Below, piece after piece: positions 11,857-24,489 of a stretch of 64,000 bases of DNA. The notes under the pieces were generated by a model. It was not told the origin of the DNA, did no database searches, and was given only the letters and a program-made list of their open reading frames with translations. The stretch is taken from contig CM066045.1 in NCBI GenBank assembly GCA_033557465.1, positions 135,429,596 through 135,493,595 on the forward strand, written 5' to 3'. A program made the position numbers and the translations under genes. This stretch comes from Ichthyophis bannanicus (Eukaryota > Chordata > Amphibia > Gymnophiona > Ichthyophiidae). Numbering within the stretch: the stretch's first letter is position 1; every line of letters starts with the position of its first letter.

Positions 11857-13334
11857 GTAGGAAACTTGTCCTGAAGTTGTCTGATTATGGGCAGTAGCAC
11901 TGCAGTAAGTGTAAGTAAGACACACCGCATGAAAATATCAACATACAGTATACACGTACAGCATCGCATCACGACATGAGGGGTTGCACTGCATGAGTTG
12001 GGGTACACGGCATAGGAGAAATGACGTGCACCATATGACATGTGGCACACTGCATGAGATACAAAGAACAGCGGTGTACGTGACCAAATAAAGTTTAGTT
12101 TGTCCTTGTTTAAAACCATTTTTTTTCTGGATTTTGGGGCGTTTTTCATGTTGTTTCACATATTTGTTCTATAGGTACACACTGTATGCATGCTAGAACC
12201 TTTTTTTTCCAAAGATCTCTTGATTCAAATCTACCACATAGCATCCACCATTACAATTCAACGCTCAAAAAACAACCAATAATCCAATAGTCATTTGGAA
12301 GATAACCAAATGAGAAATTTTATGCTTATAGCCTCCTCCTTCCCACTCACAATCCTTCCCCCCATTCCCAAATGCTGGAACTTTTTAACCATGCAAATCT
12401 ACTCTACATGCATTAATACATGGGTATACTTACACAGAAGTAATTTGGATGCACTTTAAATTTGTAGGTACCCAAACAAACTGAATGCACGCTCATGAAA
12501 TCACATCCCTACAGGGAAGCACAGACATGTCATATTAGGGGTGCAATGAAAAGGAGCAGATAACATGAAACATGACAGAACACAGTGGGAAGAGGAAGTG
12601 GTGTGCTATGTGAAATATGAGGGGTAGAAAGCATGATATAGACTATATACTATATGAGATATTTGGAGACTACATGGGATACAGTGTATGAGAAATCAGA
12701 GGTTCACTAGATGAAATATTTTGGGTTCACTATTTGAAATACAATGTAAGAAGCTCTGTTTCCATTTTGGTGTATCTTGCACCAAAATGTAGACTGCTTA
12801 AAGAGATGTTTATTGTAGAGATTAAGGCAGTTATTTTAGAAGCCTTACTCTTGATTTCCTTGTGTAAAATCAGGCATTTACATGTTAACGGTCATTTTAG
12901 AAAGGTCTCAGTTTATACATGGATGCCCATACTATGTAGAAGTTGCAAGAGGGCGTGTTAGGGAAGTAGTTAGGGAGTGGCCTGGACAAGTGAAAAATCT
13001 ACATGTGTATTCCCTATTTCATACAGAGAATACACATGTATGACCAAAATTGTCCGTGTCAGAATTTACAGCTGCTCCCTGGGACATTTAGATTTTTAAA
13101 AAGGGCTTGTTTCCGCCAGCCCTTCACAGCAGGGATCAAGAGAGTTCTTCTCTTTAGTTTCCCATTGTTTATTTCCCTCTCCAAACTCTAATTAAACGAA
13201 GATAGCAGCCTCTGGTTGCATTTACATGGATAGGTATGCAAAATGACCCACATATACATGTAAGTGCTGACACTTAAATGTGCAAGTTGTGAAATAGTAA
13301 CTTACACATATAAGTGTTGTTTCTTCTTATTTTA
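11857..13334. other. Intron 1, no gene seen
   Basis: Start of the 28.8-kb first intron. AT-rich, with alternating pur/pyr phrases and a run of near-repeated words (atatgagat, gtatgagaa) at 12600-12750. No recognisable element boundary or coding signal. Confidence 0.4.
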
Positions 13335-13566
13335 TTTATTTAACAGGTTTTTTAATATTGTTTTATCATTTTTTAAGTCAAAGCGGTTTACATTGTAACT
13401 TAAACTTGGTAATGTACAGTCAACAGGGACATTGGTAACTTGGATTCTTCTGAGGCAATGGAAGGTTAAGTGACTTGCCCAAGGCCACAAGAAGTGCTAG
13501 TAGGAACTGAAGCCTGGTCTACTTGGTTCCCAAGCCAGTGCTGTAACCACTAGACTACTCCTCCAC
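13335..13566 (-). repeat. tRNA-derived SINE, antisense
   Basis: On the minus strand it begins with a tRNA-like head (about 13560-13500: tagtctagtggttaca, then accaagtagaccaggctt in the B-box region). It continues with the gcaagtcacttaaccttccattgcctca block and ends with aatgtaaaccgctttgac near 13380. The same order is seen at 36515-36755 and 37316-37595, and partly at 14336-14447. The B box here is degenerate (ggcttcagttcc). Confidence 0.65.
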
Positions 13567-14032
13567 TCCTCTGTTGATTTTTCCCCCTGTGTAGATTTGC
13601 AAAATGGCTCCATTGGCTGCATGTATCAGCACATAAAATGTGCCTTTAAATGTACTGTCACCTGACCTTAGAAAGGGTGAGCAGGAAATCAAGCGGTCAT
13701 CCTCTCTCATGCTCTGGACACCCAGCTACTAGTCATAAATGCCAGGTATCAGAAGGACTTCTCCTCTTCCAGCTGTAATGCTTCACTAGGATGGTAACCT
13801 CCAGTCTTTATCACTTTACCTTTTAAGTAACTTTCTTCTGAAAATATGTAGCTGCACAAAGGGTTCAAAGTATTCATGGAATCAAATGCTCAGAAATATG
13901 TGTAAAAAGCAGCAAAGGGTATGACCAGTTCATTTAGATTAGATGGTGAATCATCAAAGGGTTGCAGAGTTGAAGACCAAATAGATCATATGCAGGATAA
14001 CAACCTGTAGTAAGCATGGTGCATAAGGCACT

Positions 14033-14260
14033 AAGGGTCGTGTTTACTAAAGTGCACTACCTAATAGCACAGGGTTTAGCCTGAGGTAAAAGCACTGTGC
14101 TAAAAGTAGCACAAACCCCTGCACTAAAAACCCCATGTTGACTGGGAAGTGTGTGATGGGGTGGGGCCAGGAATGAAGTGTAGGCTTTGATGGTAATTTG
14201 TGGTTAGCATGGGTGTTAATAGCTCGTGCTAAGTGAGTTTGCTGCCCTTAGCATGGGTGT
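14033..14260. mobile_element. MITE fragment of the TTTACTAAAG-ended family
   Basis: Begins agggtcgtgtttactaaagtgc, the same terminal motif as the more complete copies at 46961-47401 and 47596-48127. No matching inverted right end is visible, so this copy is truncated or eroded. Confidence 0.45.
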
Positions 14261-14335
14261 CTGTAATGACTCCTGGTGACCCAGCAGCTCCTGGGTTTTC
14301 TTGGCAGTGTGACTGGAAGTAGATTGGCAGGCCTT

Positions 14336-14447
14336 TCTTCTGAGGCAATGAAAGGTTGAGTGACTTGCCCAAGGACACAAAGAATGGGAGTTGAACCCTG
14401 GTCTCTTGGTTACCAAGCCAGTACCCCAACCATTAGGCTGTGCTGAA
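14336..14447 (-). repeat. tRNA-derived SINE fragment, antisense
   Basis: Minus-strand phrases tggttaccaagagaccagggtt and caactcccattc correspond to the head of the SINE seen at 36515-36755, and cttgggcaagtcactcaacc to its body. The 3' part is missing. Confidence 0.6.
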
Positions 14448-14869
14448 TGAGGAGCCTTCTGTAAAATACATATAAGGGCACCAGCAAAGATACACGCATT
14501 GGCTGGCACATAAAGTGAAAGCCACGATTTTCAAAAAGTACATGCACAAATATACAAACAACGTATAGCACTACTTGGCAACTTCCATATATAAGTGCTG
14601 ACACTTATGTGTGGAAGTTGTAATTTTGTGACTTCTAGGATGTGTTGCAAATTATATGAATAGTGGTCCCATTCCAGAAAACTACAAGGGTAATTCTGTA
14701 AGGGGTGGCTAGATTTCCATGTGAGTTTATGTGCAAAGAGAAAAGTATTTGCGTGATTTACATGTGAGGTTTAGTGGGTTACTATTCTCAAGTAGATGCC
14801 ATGGATCAGTGGTGCATACATTCAGGGTTGGACTTTGGTTAGAGTGTAGCTGGAGTGCATATTTACGCA

Positions 14870-15096
14870 CATACTTTACAGAATACCTCTTCAAGTCCAG
14901 ATTGAAAACCCATCTCTTCTCTATTGCTTTCTGTTCTTGATTCTTGTTTTTGCTCTTGTTTATTGTATACTTTGTCTTACTTGATTGTATTTGTATTTTG
15001 TAATGTTCTTGACTAGATTGTGAGCTCTGATGAGCAGGGACTGTCTTTTCTTCATGTATGTACAGCGCTTCGTACGTTTGAAGCGCTTTATAAATG
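14870..15096 (+). repeat. L2-type LINE 3' tail
   Basis: Reads ttcaagtccagattgaaaac, then attgtgagctctgatgagcagggactgtc and tacagcgcttcgtacgtttgaagcgctttataaatg. This is the conserved 3' end shared by L2 elements and SINEs that borrow their tails. It is followed directly by an (atag)n microsatellite. No coding part remains. Confidence 0.65.
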
Positions 15097-15098
15097 TT

Positions 15099-15120
15099 AA
15101 ATAGATAGATAGATAGATAG
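15099..15120. repeat. (ATAG)n microsatellite
   Basis: About five tandem copies of atag directly after the L2-type 3' end, as expected for a simple-repeat LINE tail. Confidence 0.85.
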
Positions 15121-16101
15121 AATAGGCTCCAATATGCTTGAGATATGCATAGTCATTTCCAGCTGCTCTAGAGGGGGTATAAAAGACCACAACACTACTG
15201 ACGCGTGTCCATGGCCAATTAAGCTTGTATTCTCTGAAATAAAATCTGCGTGGATTTGACTTTCTATATTAGAAACCACTAACACATGCATGCCATGCCA
15301 CGTGTGCCTTTGAGGCTCCTGGCAAACCCAACTGGTGCCAATTAAAGAGCAATGCCGCTAAACATTTCTTTCTCTCTAAGAAGGCAAAAATGAAAAACAG
15401 GAGATTGAGAGCATTAAACCCTTAAATCCCTTGTGCAAAGTCCTGACCAAATAGAACACGTCTATAACTTTTGGGCTCATTGTGGAGCAGACATAAGAGC
15501 CGATGGGGAAATCTTTTGGATTATATGTGTAGTCTCATTGTAAAATGGGAAATATACATATGATATTTTGGCCTCCCCAAACAATGTTCATGACACACCC
15601 ACTTCTAATCTCTGCATTCTTGCCATCTACATGAGTAAATAGCGGCTTTCTGAAATTGCTCTTTACACATGTACCCAATCTATACATGTAAATGCCATGT
15701 GGATACTTCTAAGCTAAACTCCTTAACTATTTTCCTTGTGGGCTGTCATGCACTTAATTAGACCAACAAAAAAGTAGCACAAATATGTTGATATGTTTCG
15801 AGTTTTGAGATGACCTTTTTCAGATGTGAAGATTAGTTACTTTAAGACATCGGTTTGAGATTTTATTATCCAGCCCAGCTGACCCAGTCAAAGTCTCTTT
15901 GCTAATTACATAATGGCCCTCCTTATGAAGGGGATGGGGCAATTTTCATTAAGCAGCATGGATAGTTTTCATTTGAAATTTTGGGAAAGGTACTTACACA
16001 AGTACAAAGTATCCATGCTCTTTGACTCTGCTATAGGTGCAGCTAAGGATAAGGGAGAGGAACTAAACATGTAAAATGAAAAGGTTCTGTTATGAACACA
16101 T
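15121..16101. other. Intron 1, no gene seen
   Basis: Unique-looking intronic DNA. Phrases such as agaccaacaaaaaagtagcac (15759) hint at an old LINE or SINE remnant, but nothing can be assigned. Confidence 0.35.
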
Positions 16102-16684
16102 GGAGCCCAATTCCAGAACATGCTGTCCAGTCCACGGGCATGTCCAAAGCAAAAACGGGCCTGATTTAAATGTGATTCTGCAACCACAGTAATAGACGCA
16201 TCCGCGGTTTCAGAATCGGGGAGATAGACATTTTCAGCATGGCATGAACAAAGCACTATTGAGTACGAGATATGGCTATACACAGCAAACAGCTTTTTAT
16301 GTCCCAGAGCTTACGATATTCTGAAAGGATTAATATGTTCAATCCCACCCGTCCCCTCTATATATCCGCGAACGGCCACCCCCTCTGAAAACCTGCATCT
16401 CCTAAGCTGCTCCTCTCACTGACAGTGTTGAACTGATGCAAACTACACATGAATATTGCTGATACATAAATGTTGATGCAAACTAGACTAGATATACTAG
16501 TCTGTCGCATGGCCACAACACTGCAAAATGATCTCAGTGCTCTCAAAGATAGTATAAAATGTGGCAGAAAGTGATGTGTCTGTCATGACATATCTTGCAT
16601 CACAACACACATGCCAGTAGAAGGCATTCTTAGTTATGCTTGCATTGATCAGCTCTGAAAACAGTCTGTACAATGCTAAGTATG

Positions 16685-16981
16685 GACCAGAAAAAGACAG
16701 AAGAGGTTCTCCATAGCAAAATGTCAAAACATATCCCTGTTACTAATAAGGGATCCTCAGAATGGGAGCATTCAACAGTGCAAACAGCACTAATACATGC
16801 CCAAAGGCACCTTCATCGCTCTCTACAATGTGCACATTTTTAGAGACCAATGATAGTGCATCTGGGCATTTCTTAGTGCTATTTGCACTGTTGAATGCTC
16901 TCATTTTGAGGGTCCCTTATTAGTGACAGGAATATGTTTTGACATTTCACTATAGAGAACCTGTTCTGATTTATTCTGTCC
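16685..16981. repeat. Long imperfect hairpin inside copy 2
   Basis: The left arm gaccagaaaaagacagaag...caaaatgtcaaaacatatccctg pairs with the right arm ending ...ttctgatttattctgtc. Arms are about 125 nt, mostly matched, around a loop near 16820-16850. The inner text agcattcaacagtgcaaa is matched almost perfectly at 16880-16900. Confidence 0.75.
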
Positions 16982-17404
16982 AATCACACTGGCATCTGGT
17001 GACGCTGCAGTCATCCCTACGGTCCAGGTACTGGCCAGGCATTCATGTCCCCCCAGATTTGTCGATGAACTCACCAGATGCTCCTGTGCAACACTCAAAC
17101 CACACATACACACATACATTCTCACTTGCAGTCACAAATAACATCCCTCTGCCAAAACCATGCCCTGCACCCATAAACAACTGCTGTGAAGACAATGGCA
17201 TGGTGTCTCAGGACACCATCTGATCTGCATTTTCTCAGCCAAACACGCTTCTGCTCCGTATTACCTCACATACCATCCCTACATCTACATTCCCATTTTT
17301 CCAAACACTGGAATTCTTAGGGAAGTCGAGAATAGCCTCTTTAGCGCAAATCAACAAATGTCAGCATAGCCAGAATAAAGATTATTGCAGTGTTTTATAT
17401 TTCT

Positions 17405-17897
17405 GTAGGGGTAACATAGTATATGATGGCAGATAAAGACCAGTATGGTCCATCTAGTCTGCCCAGCAAGGCAGTAAGAGTAGGTGCATTTGCCGCTTCG
17501 TGCAGGTCAATCCTCCCCATGCCTTTGTTTAGACGTGTAACCACCGCTCCGTGTAGGTCACTCTTATTTGTTGAGATATAAGAGAGAGTTATGTTTATTT
17601 TGATTTTATCCTGTTGCTATAAAGGGATCCTCTGTGTCTGTCCCAGGCCATTTTGAATTCTGTCACTGTATTTGCCCCCACCACTTCCATCGGGAGGGCA
17701 TTCCAAGCATCCACCACTGTTTCAGTGAAAAAGTATTTCCTGACGTTGCCTTTCAGTTTACCCCCTTGCAGCTTCATGTTATGCCCTCTAGGTTTACAGC
17801 TTCCCCATCTTTGAAAGAGGTTTGTTTGTTCATTAATACTCTTAAGTATTTAAAGGTCTGAATCATATCTCCCCTGCCCCTCCTCTTCTCCAGAGTT
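17405..17897 (-). pseudogene. CR1 (family A) 3' end, antisense
   Basis: Minus-strand copy of the terminal part of CR1 ORF2 plus the 3' UTR. The ORF reads KLQGGKLKGNVRKYFFTE, VVDAWNALPMEVVGANTV and ends YSNRIKSK (17595-17777), the same C-terminus as the elements ending at 3002 and 63811. The 3' terminus is at about 17405-17480 (ctatgttaccc, then cagactagatggacca in sense). It is inserted in the hairpin repeat copy 2 and is therefore younger than that repeat. Confidence 0.85.
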
Positions 17898-18316
17898 TAC
17901 ATATTTTTATTGTTCCTTAACTTTACAAACATCCCTCATCTATGCATTCTATTCTTCATAACAGCAGACACATCAGTTCAATAGAGACGTGTCACAGCCA
18001 TTCATCTATATGGGACACATTGAAGATCAGAGCAGAAAGTTTTCTATGTCCTGGTCTTATTCCACGTTACTGCTGGTAAAATGTAGGCGTCTGCGGGAAA
18101 CACTCAGGATGTACATGGGCCTCTCCTGAATACACTTTATTTTTCTCTGTAGCTTGCCATGCCTCCACCTCCTCCTGCCCACATTCTGAGATCCCCGTCT
18201 TAGCACCAAGAACATGCAGGGCCGCATGGTGTCTGAATACAGTTCTAGACATTTTAGCAAGAAAAACATCTGTCCTGCACATCTAACCAGCTTATTCATG
18301 TTCTAGAATGACACCC

Positions 18317-18819
18317 ATTGGGGTCATAATGCAAATCCCTTATCTGGATACCCATGAAGGGTATCCAGATGAAGGCACTCAGACCAGGGCTGGCCTAACC
18401 ATTTGGCAAACTAGGGTCATAGCTTCTCAGGAGGCAGCAAAGAACAGGGCATTCAAAGCTAAACAATAGATTCTGACAGCTAGGGGAGGGAAAACATAAG
18501 GCTTAAGGTTTGCCTAAGATGCCAACACCTTGAGCCAACTCTGGGGCCAGCTGCTATTCAAATAATTGCTGACATTATCCAAACAGTGGCAATTTTTAGA
18601 TAGCTGAGGCCAGTGAAAAAGCTGTCCTCAGTTGCATTCCAGAGAAATTATCTGGATAGTGGCTGAAAATGACTACTATCCAGATAACGTCGATGATTAT
18701 CCAAACAGTGGCCACCCAAGAAGAATATTCAGTGGCAGCCACTATCCAGATATCCAGAGGATATTTAAACACCACAGCTGACTGCTATCGTGTTTAAACA
18801 GCCAACATCTTAAAAACTG
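18317..18819. other. Intron 1, eroded repeat
   Basis: Repeated words actatccagata, ttatctggata and tatccaaacagtggc, in both orientations between 18350 and 18760, suggest an old MITE with inverted arms. Exact limits cannot be fixed. No gene. Confidence 0.35.
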
Positions 18820-20655
18820 ACCATTACCCCTTTCTCCTCCTAGTTCACCTACGTCTGCTTCTATAGCTTCCTCTCCAGACTCTCCTCTATTTCTGTCTCA
18901 TTCCTGGTTATCTTTTTTTTTCAGTCTTTGCTGCAAATCTTCTTAAAATTCATCTCATAAGACTATTCTTCTATAGATCCTATTCCTTCTACCTGGCTCT
19001 CTGCCCCATCTCTGGGCTCTTCAACCACTCATATTATCGATGATAAACAACAGTCTGTCTAGTGGGGTTTTTCCTTGCTCCTGAAAACATGCTACGGTCA
19101 GGCCTATCTTGAAGAATCCTTCTGCTGATCTCTGTGACCCTTCTCAATACTGTCCGATCTCCACTCTGTCTTTTGTTTCTAAACTCTTGGAAAGGTTTGT
19201 CTTTGCTCACCTTTCATCACATTTAATATCTATTCATGCTTTTCATCCTAGACAGTCAGGATTCTGCCCAGATCACAGCTCTGAAACCATCCTTCTTTCA
19301 CTTACTAGTGAGCTTCATCATTCTCACGATCGTGGCAATGTCTCGGTGTTGGTTTCTCTTGATCTTTCTGCTTTTGATCTTGTGGATCACTCTACTCTCC
19401 TTTTTCGTCTTCATGATTTGGGTCTTGGTGGGGTTCTTCTTTGATGGTTTCATTGTTAACTCTCTCACCGATCATTGTCAGTAGTCACTAGAACTTCATC
19501 TACTTTGTCTATAGTTTCTCCTGTTCTTTCTTTCCCATATGGGGTTCCTCAGGGTTCATTTTTGACTCCCCTGCTGTTTAATATTTTCTTGATTCCCTTA
19601 TGGTTTATTATTCAACAACACAGTATTTCTTTTCATTGCTATGCAGATGATATTCTTCTGGTCCAATCCTTTCTTTCTGGATCTTTCTCCCCTCAATGAC
19701 TGTTTAGCAAGTATTTCACAATGACTTTCTGACAATTTTCTCTGTCTTAACCCTACTAAATCGTCTGCTCTCTGGGTGTCTTTAAGTCATCCAGCACCTT
19801 CTTTAGCTCCATCTCTTCCTAGTGATCTGATTCCCTTAGTTTCATCGATGCGTTACTTAGGGGTTATTCTTGATTCGTCTCTGTCTTTTCACCTTCACAT
19901 TACCGCAGTAGTCTGCCGCTCCTTCTTTTTTCTTTGTAGTATACTTGTTGTTCGTCCTTTCCTTCCTTCCTCTTCATTAACCACTTTGTTACTCTCTTTG
20001 GTGATTGTTAGGTTGGATTATTGTAATGTTATTTATCTTGGTCTCCCTCAGTCACAGGTACGTAGAATACAACTTATACAAAATACAGCAATATGTATTC
20101 TTTCACATGTGTCTAGATATGAGCATGTCATTCCTCTCCTGCAGCAAAATCACTCGCTCCCTGTCAGATTCCATGCACAGTTTAAATTTATTTTAATTGT
20201 ATATCATACACTTCATTCTGGGATTCCTCTACAGTATATCTTGCTGATTTATTAATTCCATATTCCACTCATTATCTTCTCTGGGATACTCACACTTACC
20301 ACTTACACCTACCATCACCTACTCAGGCCACTCATTCATATGCATTTTATTTTCTGGCACCTACATTATGAAATTCACTCCCTTCTGAAATTCGGTTGAA
20401 TTCTTCATTTTCCTCCTTCAAGTCCCTTCTGAAAACACATTTGTTTAAGACTACTTATGACTTGCCTATTTAATTTGGTTGATTTGTTTGTCTTGTATGC
20501 CCCTCTTTTGTTCCTATCTTTCGTGTGGTTTGAATGACTCTCCACTTTCCTGTTTTTATTGGAGTTCTTTTCTATTTTATTATGTTTATTTTAGACATTG
20601 TTGTACATCACTCTGCTGAGACCCCTTGAAGGGCAGTCTATCAAATAATTAAACC
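18820..20655 (+). mobile_element. L2-like LINE, RT half, 5'-truncated
   Basis: Sense remnant of an L2-group ORF2 with frameshifts. RT blocks: ILKNPSADLCDPSQYCP (about 19105-19155), LLERFVFAHL, HPRQSGFCPDHSSETIL (19245-19295), VSLDLSAFDLVDHSTLL (19351-19400, first catalytic Asp), PYGVPQGSFLTPLLFN (19538-19580), CYADDILLV (19639-19665) and LGVILDSSLSFHLHI (about 19858-19902). The C-terminal part shows RLDYCNVIYLGLPQSQ (20010-20060) and VYHTLHSGIP. The 3' end near 20600-20655 (ctctgctgagaccccttgaagggcagtctatcaaataatta) is the L2-type terminus. The endonuclease half is absent. Confidence 0.8.
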
Positions 20656-22076
20656 ATAACAGCAGTGTCCTGCTCAAGCAGTCATGAAATATTCCAGGAA
20701 GGACCACTAAGTACCAGTATTGTCTGTGATTTGAGGAAGAATGTAGGATTCTTTTCAGAGAAGTCTGTACGTTTTCCAAATTTATATGGTACAGTCCTAA
20801 TCTAAGTTGTTCAACCACATTCTGAAATCAGCTTAAATCTAAAATTAAGGTAAATTGAGCTGTCTGAAAATTGCATTGCTCTACCTGGCTAAAAAGATGC
20901 CCAGGCTTCCACAGTATATGCACTCTTGGGCAAATTAAAGAAGTGGTTTTGGGAGGGAGGGTTATTTTGGGTTAGAAAAATGGCACAGTTACATGGGATA
21001 AAGTACATGTGCTATTTCAGGTTCCCTCCACCTCCCCCCCCCCCCATACACCCTTCATCCTCAGCTGTCCACACAAATTTCAGGTGCTTTCAGCACAAGC
21101 ACTTTATGCTAGCTGATTTTCAAAGACAACGTACTCAGATAGCTTTGCTTTCAAAATGTGTTGCAAGTATGTGCGATAAAAGTAGCCCTGCCCCCATTTC
21201 TTTTATGGACTTGATGCAAACTATCTTAGCTTTTCTTTTTTTCTTCTCAACTTTACCTTTTTTGGTTATGAATTGCAGAATAATTAGCATTTTCTTGGAA
21301 ATTTGTGCAAACTTTGGGGAAAAAAATCTTTTCTTCCATAGTTCAATAAAGTTAGAGGGCACAAATTTCTGAAAAGGCATTTATGCCCCCAAACAGATAA
21401 AGGAGGGACCAAGTCGGTATGGAAGATTAAGGCTCAGCCCATGTACCTGAACCACTCCTGAGGACGTCACTCCTGGATAGATCTCAGTGTGATAAAGAGC
21501 AGCACTCACACTCAGAAGAGATGAAAGGTAGAAAAAGGCAAAGCAAAGTTTACTCTCACGTTGATCTCCAGCAGACCATTATCCTGCAGCTTCAGAGTTC
21601 AATTTTTCCTTAAGGAATTATTTTTGGAAAATTTTAAGTGGAGCTCCCATGTTATTCTCCTGAACTTCAGGGAGCAACTGTGTTCAGGGGAATGTCACAA
21701 ACCTAATAGGTATCAATTGACTCTCTTTTTTTATGAAAATTTGTTATTATCCCATCGACATGGCAGCATCCAGGGGTTCAGTGGAATGGTTGGTGATGGA
21801 TTTGATAAATTTCAGAAGTACGGCCAGAACAGAAAATATATTTGCAGGGTGTTACTGCATTTTGCCAGGGTTTTTGGCACTTAACATTAGCCCATTTGTT
21901 CTATTTTAGTTGTATTTTTGAAAGACAGAATTAGAAAAAAAAAGCATTTATTTAAAGAGAAAAGAACAATTTTATAAATCAGCATTACACCCATATCACA
22001 TATCTTATCTAACCAGGGAGGTAAACTTGGACTTCTCTAAGGAATATTCTGGAAAGTCAGTGTAATAATGCCTTTA
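20656..22076. other. Intron 1, no gene seen
   Basis: Mostly unique AT-rich sequence with a poly-C run at 21035-21046. Open frames here (for example 20926-21372) have no recognisable domain. The mariner starts at 22079. Confidence 0.4.
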
Positions 22077-23379
22077 TACGAGGGGGTACCCAAAAAAAAC
22101 AGGAACAACATTGCCGTGGGCAGAGCTTGTGTAGTACGCACTTCTGCCGCTAGGCGTGTATAGTGCAACTCATTGTCAGTTCAGTGCCGCCTGTGTTGTC
22201 GACCTGGCTTGTTCTGTTCATCTGCAGTGATTGTTTTTGCTAGCGCTGTTTTGTTCTTGTTTCTTTTTTTATGATGACAAGTTTAAGTGAACGTGCAGCT
22301 GTGAAATTTTGTTTTCTACTCGGTAAAAATGCTGCTGAAACTGTTTTAATGTTGAAAACAGCTTATCAAGATGACGCTATGGGAAAAAGTCGTGTACCAG
22401 TGGTTTGCTCGGTTTAAAAATGGCGACATGTCGATTGATGACAAACCTCGTTCTGGGCGTCCATCAACTGCCTGAATCGACGAAAATATTGAAAAAATTA
22501 GAGAGCTTGTGCTCACAGACCGTCGAAAGACAATTGATCAACTGTCAGAGATTAGTGGCTTATCTTGGAGCTCAATTCAGCGAATTTTAACGGAAGATTT
22601 GGGAATGAAAAGGGTTGCTGCCAAGTTTGTTCCTCGGGTTCTGACTGACAATCAAAAGGAACATCATGTTGAAACATGTCGTGTTTTGAAACAGCTTGAA
22701 ACTGATCCAGATTTTCTGTCAAAGGTCATTACAGGTGATGAATCATGGTGCTATGGTTACGACCCAGAAACAAAGCAACAGTCAAGCCAATGGAAGACGT
22801 CATCGTCACCCCGTCCAAAAAAATGTCGTCAAGTCAAATCAAACATCAAAACAATGCTGATTTGCTTTTTTGATGCCAAGGGGGTAGTTCATTCAGAGTT
22901 TGTTCCCCCAGGTCAGACCGTCAATCAAACCTTTTATTTGGAAGTTTTAAGAAGATTGCGCAACAGTGTTCGTCAAAAAAGACCCGATTTGTGGCAGACA
23001 GGAGACTGGTTCTTCCACCACGACAACGCACCTGCACACACAGCCATCTCTGTTAGACAGTTTTTGGCTAAAAATGGCATGGTTCCGCTGCCCCACGCAC
23101 CTTACTCGCCTGACCTGGCTCCGTGCGACTTTTTCTTATTTCCACGCATGAAAAGGGGCATGAAAGGACACCGATTTGACAACATTGAAGAAGTCAAGAA
23201 AAAAAGGAGGGAGGAGCTGTCAGCCGTTTCTAAAGATGACTACAAAAAGGGGCGGAGCCTGATGTCCAGCGGGATGGTCGCATAACGCTGAGGCTCCCGA
23301 GAGGCCTACTCAGAATCCTGAATTAACACCGTACATACTTGGAACTTCTACTCTGATCTTGCCGGGGCACATTGGTGAG

Positions 23380-24228
23380 ATGGCGGGAACCAAACCCACG
23401 CGCCTGGAATTTGGATCTCCAGCGGCTTCTCACGGCAAACGTTCCAAAACTGAACCTCCGTCCCCGCAGAAGGGGCTGGCCTTGCGCGAGGGCCCCGAAA
23501 TGCAGCAGGAAATCCTCGCAGAGATTAGAGGGGTCAAAGACCTCGTGCAGTCAAACGGTGAAGCACTCCGAGCGCTGCGGGAAGATCTTGGTGTGCTGCA
23601 AAGCAAGCTAGAAGGGCTTTCTTCGCATCAGGACAAAATGGAGAGCATATTGGACTCCCATATGGCCCGGTTGTCCAAACTCGACAAAGTTGAACGTCAG
23701 GTGCGGGCCTTGCAGAAAGAAGTGGAAGATGGCAATAATAGAGCGCGCCGCAACAACATACGGCTCGTGGGCATACCGGAGGGAGCGGAATTGGGAGACA
23801 TGAAAGAGTTTTTATACAAAATCCTCCCTTCCCTGCTCCAAATCACCTTTACCAAAGATTTGGAGATCGATCGCGCTCATCGTGTACCCACAAGCATAAC
23901 GCTCAACAGGAAGACCCCGCGGCCTATCATTTTTCGACTTTTGAGATATCAACATGTTGAGCAAATTCTAAATGCCTCTCGGGCAAAGGGCCATATGGAG
24001 TTTGAGAGCCACAAGATCTCCTTCTATCCCGACTTGGCTAAACCCACGGTCGACCGCCGAAAGCGCTTTCTGGAATTCCGGCCGAGGCTTCAACAACTAC
24101 AAGCACGCTATGGCCTGATGTACCCGGCCAAGCTCCGAGTCACGCTTCACAATCAGACAAGAACATTTGAGGACCCTGATCTACTAGCGGAGTTTTTGGA
24201 TTCCAAAGAAGCCGACTTGATGCGCTGA
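23380..24228 (+). CDS. L1 ORF1 protein (RNA-binding chaperone)
   Basis: Intact 282-codon ORF from the first ATG (MAGTKPTRL) to TGA at 24226-24228. A coiled coil is predicted by eye over about residues 45-125 (repeated Leu/Val heptads: IRGVKDLVQ, LREDLGVLQ, VERQVRALQKEVED). It is followed by the RRM-like core with RARRNNIRLVGIPEG, EIDRAHRV and RPIIFRLLRY, and the C-terminal domain with FYPDLAKPTVDRRKRF. That is the order in L1-type ORF1 proteins, which trimerise, bind element RNA and act as nucleic-acid chaperones. It has no visible stop or frameshift. It lies upstream of ORF2 on the same transcript. Confidence 0.9.
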   Translation: MAGTKPTRLEFGSPAASHGKRSKTEPPSPQKGLALREGPEMQQEILAEIRGVKDLVQSNGEALRALREDLGVLQSKLEGLSSHQDKMESILDSHMARLSKLDKVERQVRALQKEVEDGNNRARRNNIRLVGIPEGAELGDMKEFLYKILPSLLQITFTKDLEIDRAHRVPTSITLNRKTPRPIIFRLLRYQHVEQILNASRAKGHMEFESHKISFYPDLAKPTVDRRKRFLEFRPRLQQLQARYGLMYPAKLRVTLHNQTRTFEDPDLLAEFLDSKEADLMR

Positions 24229-24489
24229 CTTCCAGAATATTCCTGCAAGTATTCTCATATCCGCTGTACCTGCCATATTGGATCTGCCGCAGCCCAGCAA
24301 AGAGTCTGGCGAGGGCAGTTTGTTGCCTTACTTTTGATGATATCTGTGACCCGACTCCATCTACCCACAGCAGCCTCGATGAGTATCAGAGACAGTGTTA
24401 ATTATGGACTCTGGTGTTTCTTTTCCTTTTTTCATGTCTTTCTATTTCCTCTCTAGGGCCTCCTCCCGCAGACATATGGTCGCCATATT

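Larger units (their letters stand above)
16102..18316 (-). mobile_element. Non-autonomous repeat with internal hairpin, copy 2 (inverted)
   Basis: Second copy of the 7716-9391 repeat in the opposite orientation, enlarged by a CR1 3' end at 17405-17897. Its ends read ggagcccaattccagaacatg (left) and, reverse-complemented, gtgtcattctagaacatg (right), which look like degenerate terminal inverted repeats. Shared internal text includes the 16500-16685 block and the hairpin at 16685-16981. Divergence from copy 1 looks like 20-30% by eye, so both are old. No transposase is recognised. Confidence 0.6.

Noticed and set aside
15099..15120. CRISPR-like or satellite array
   Set aside because: Only a short (atag)n microsatellite at a LINE tail. 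No CRISPR-type repeat/spacer structure was seen in the window.
18057..18299. Possible transposase fragment on the minus strand in the hairpin repeat
   Set aside because: The equivalent region of copy 1 does not encode a similar protein, and no catalytic motif is visible.
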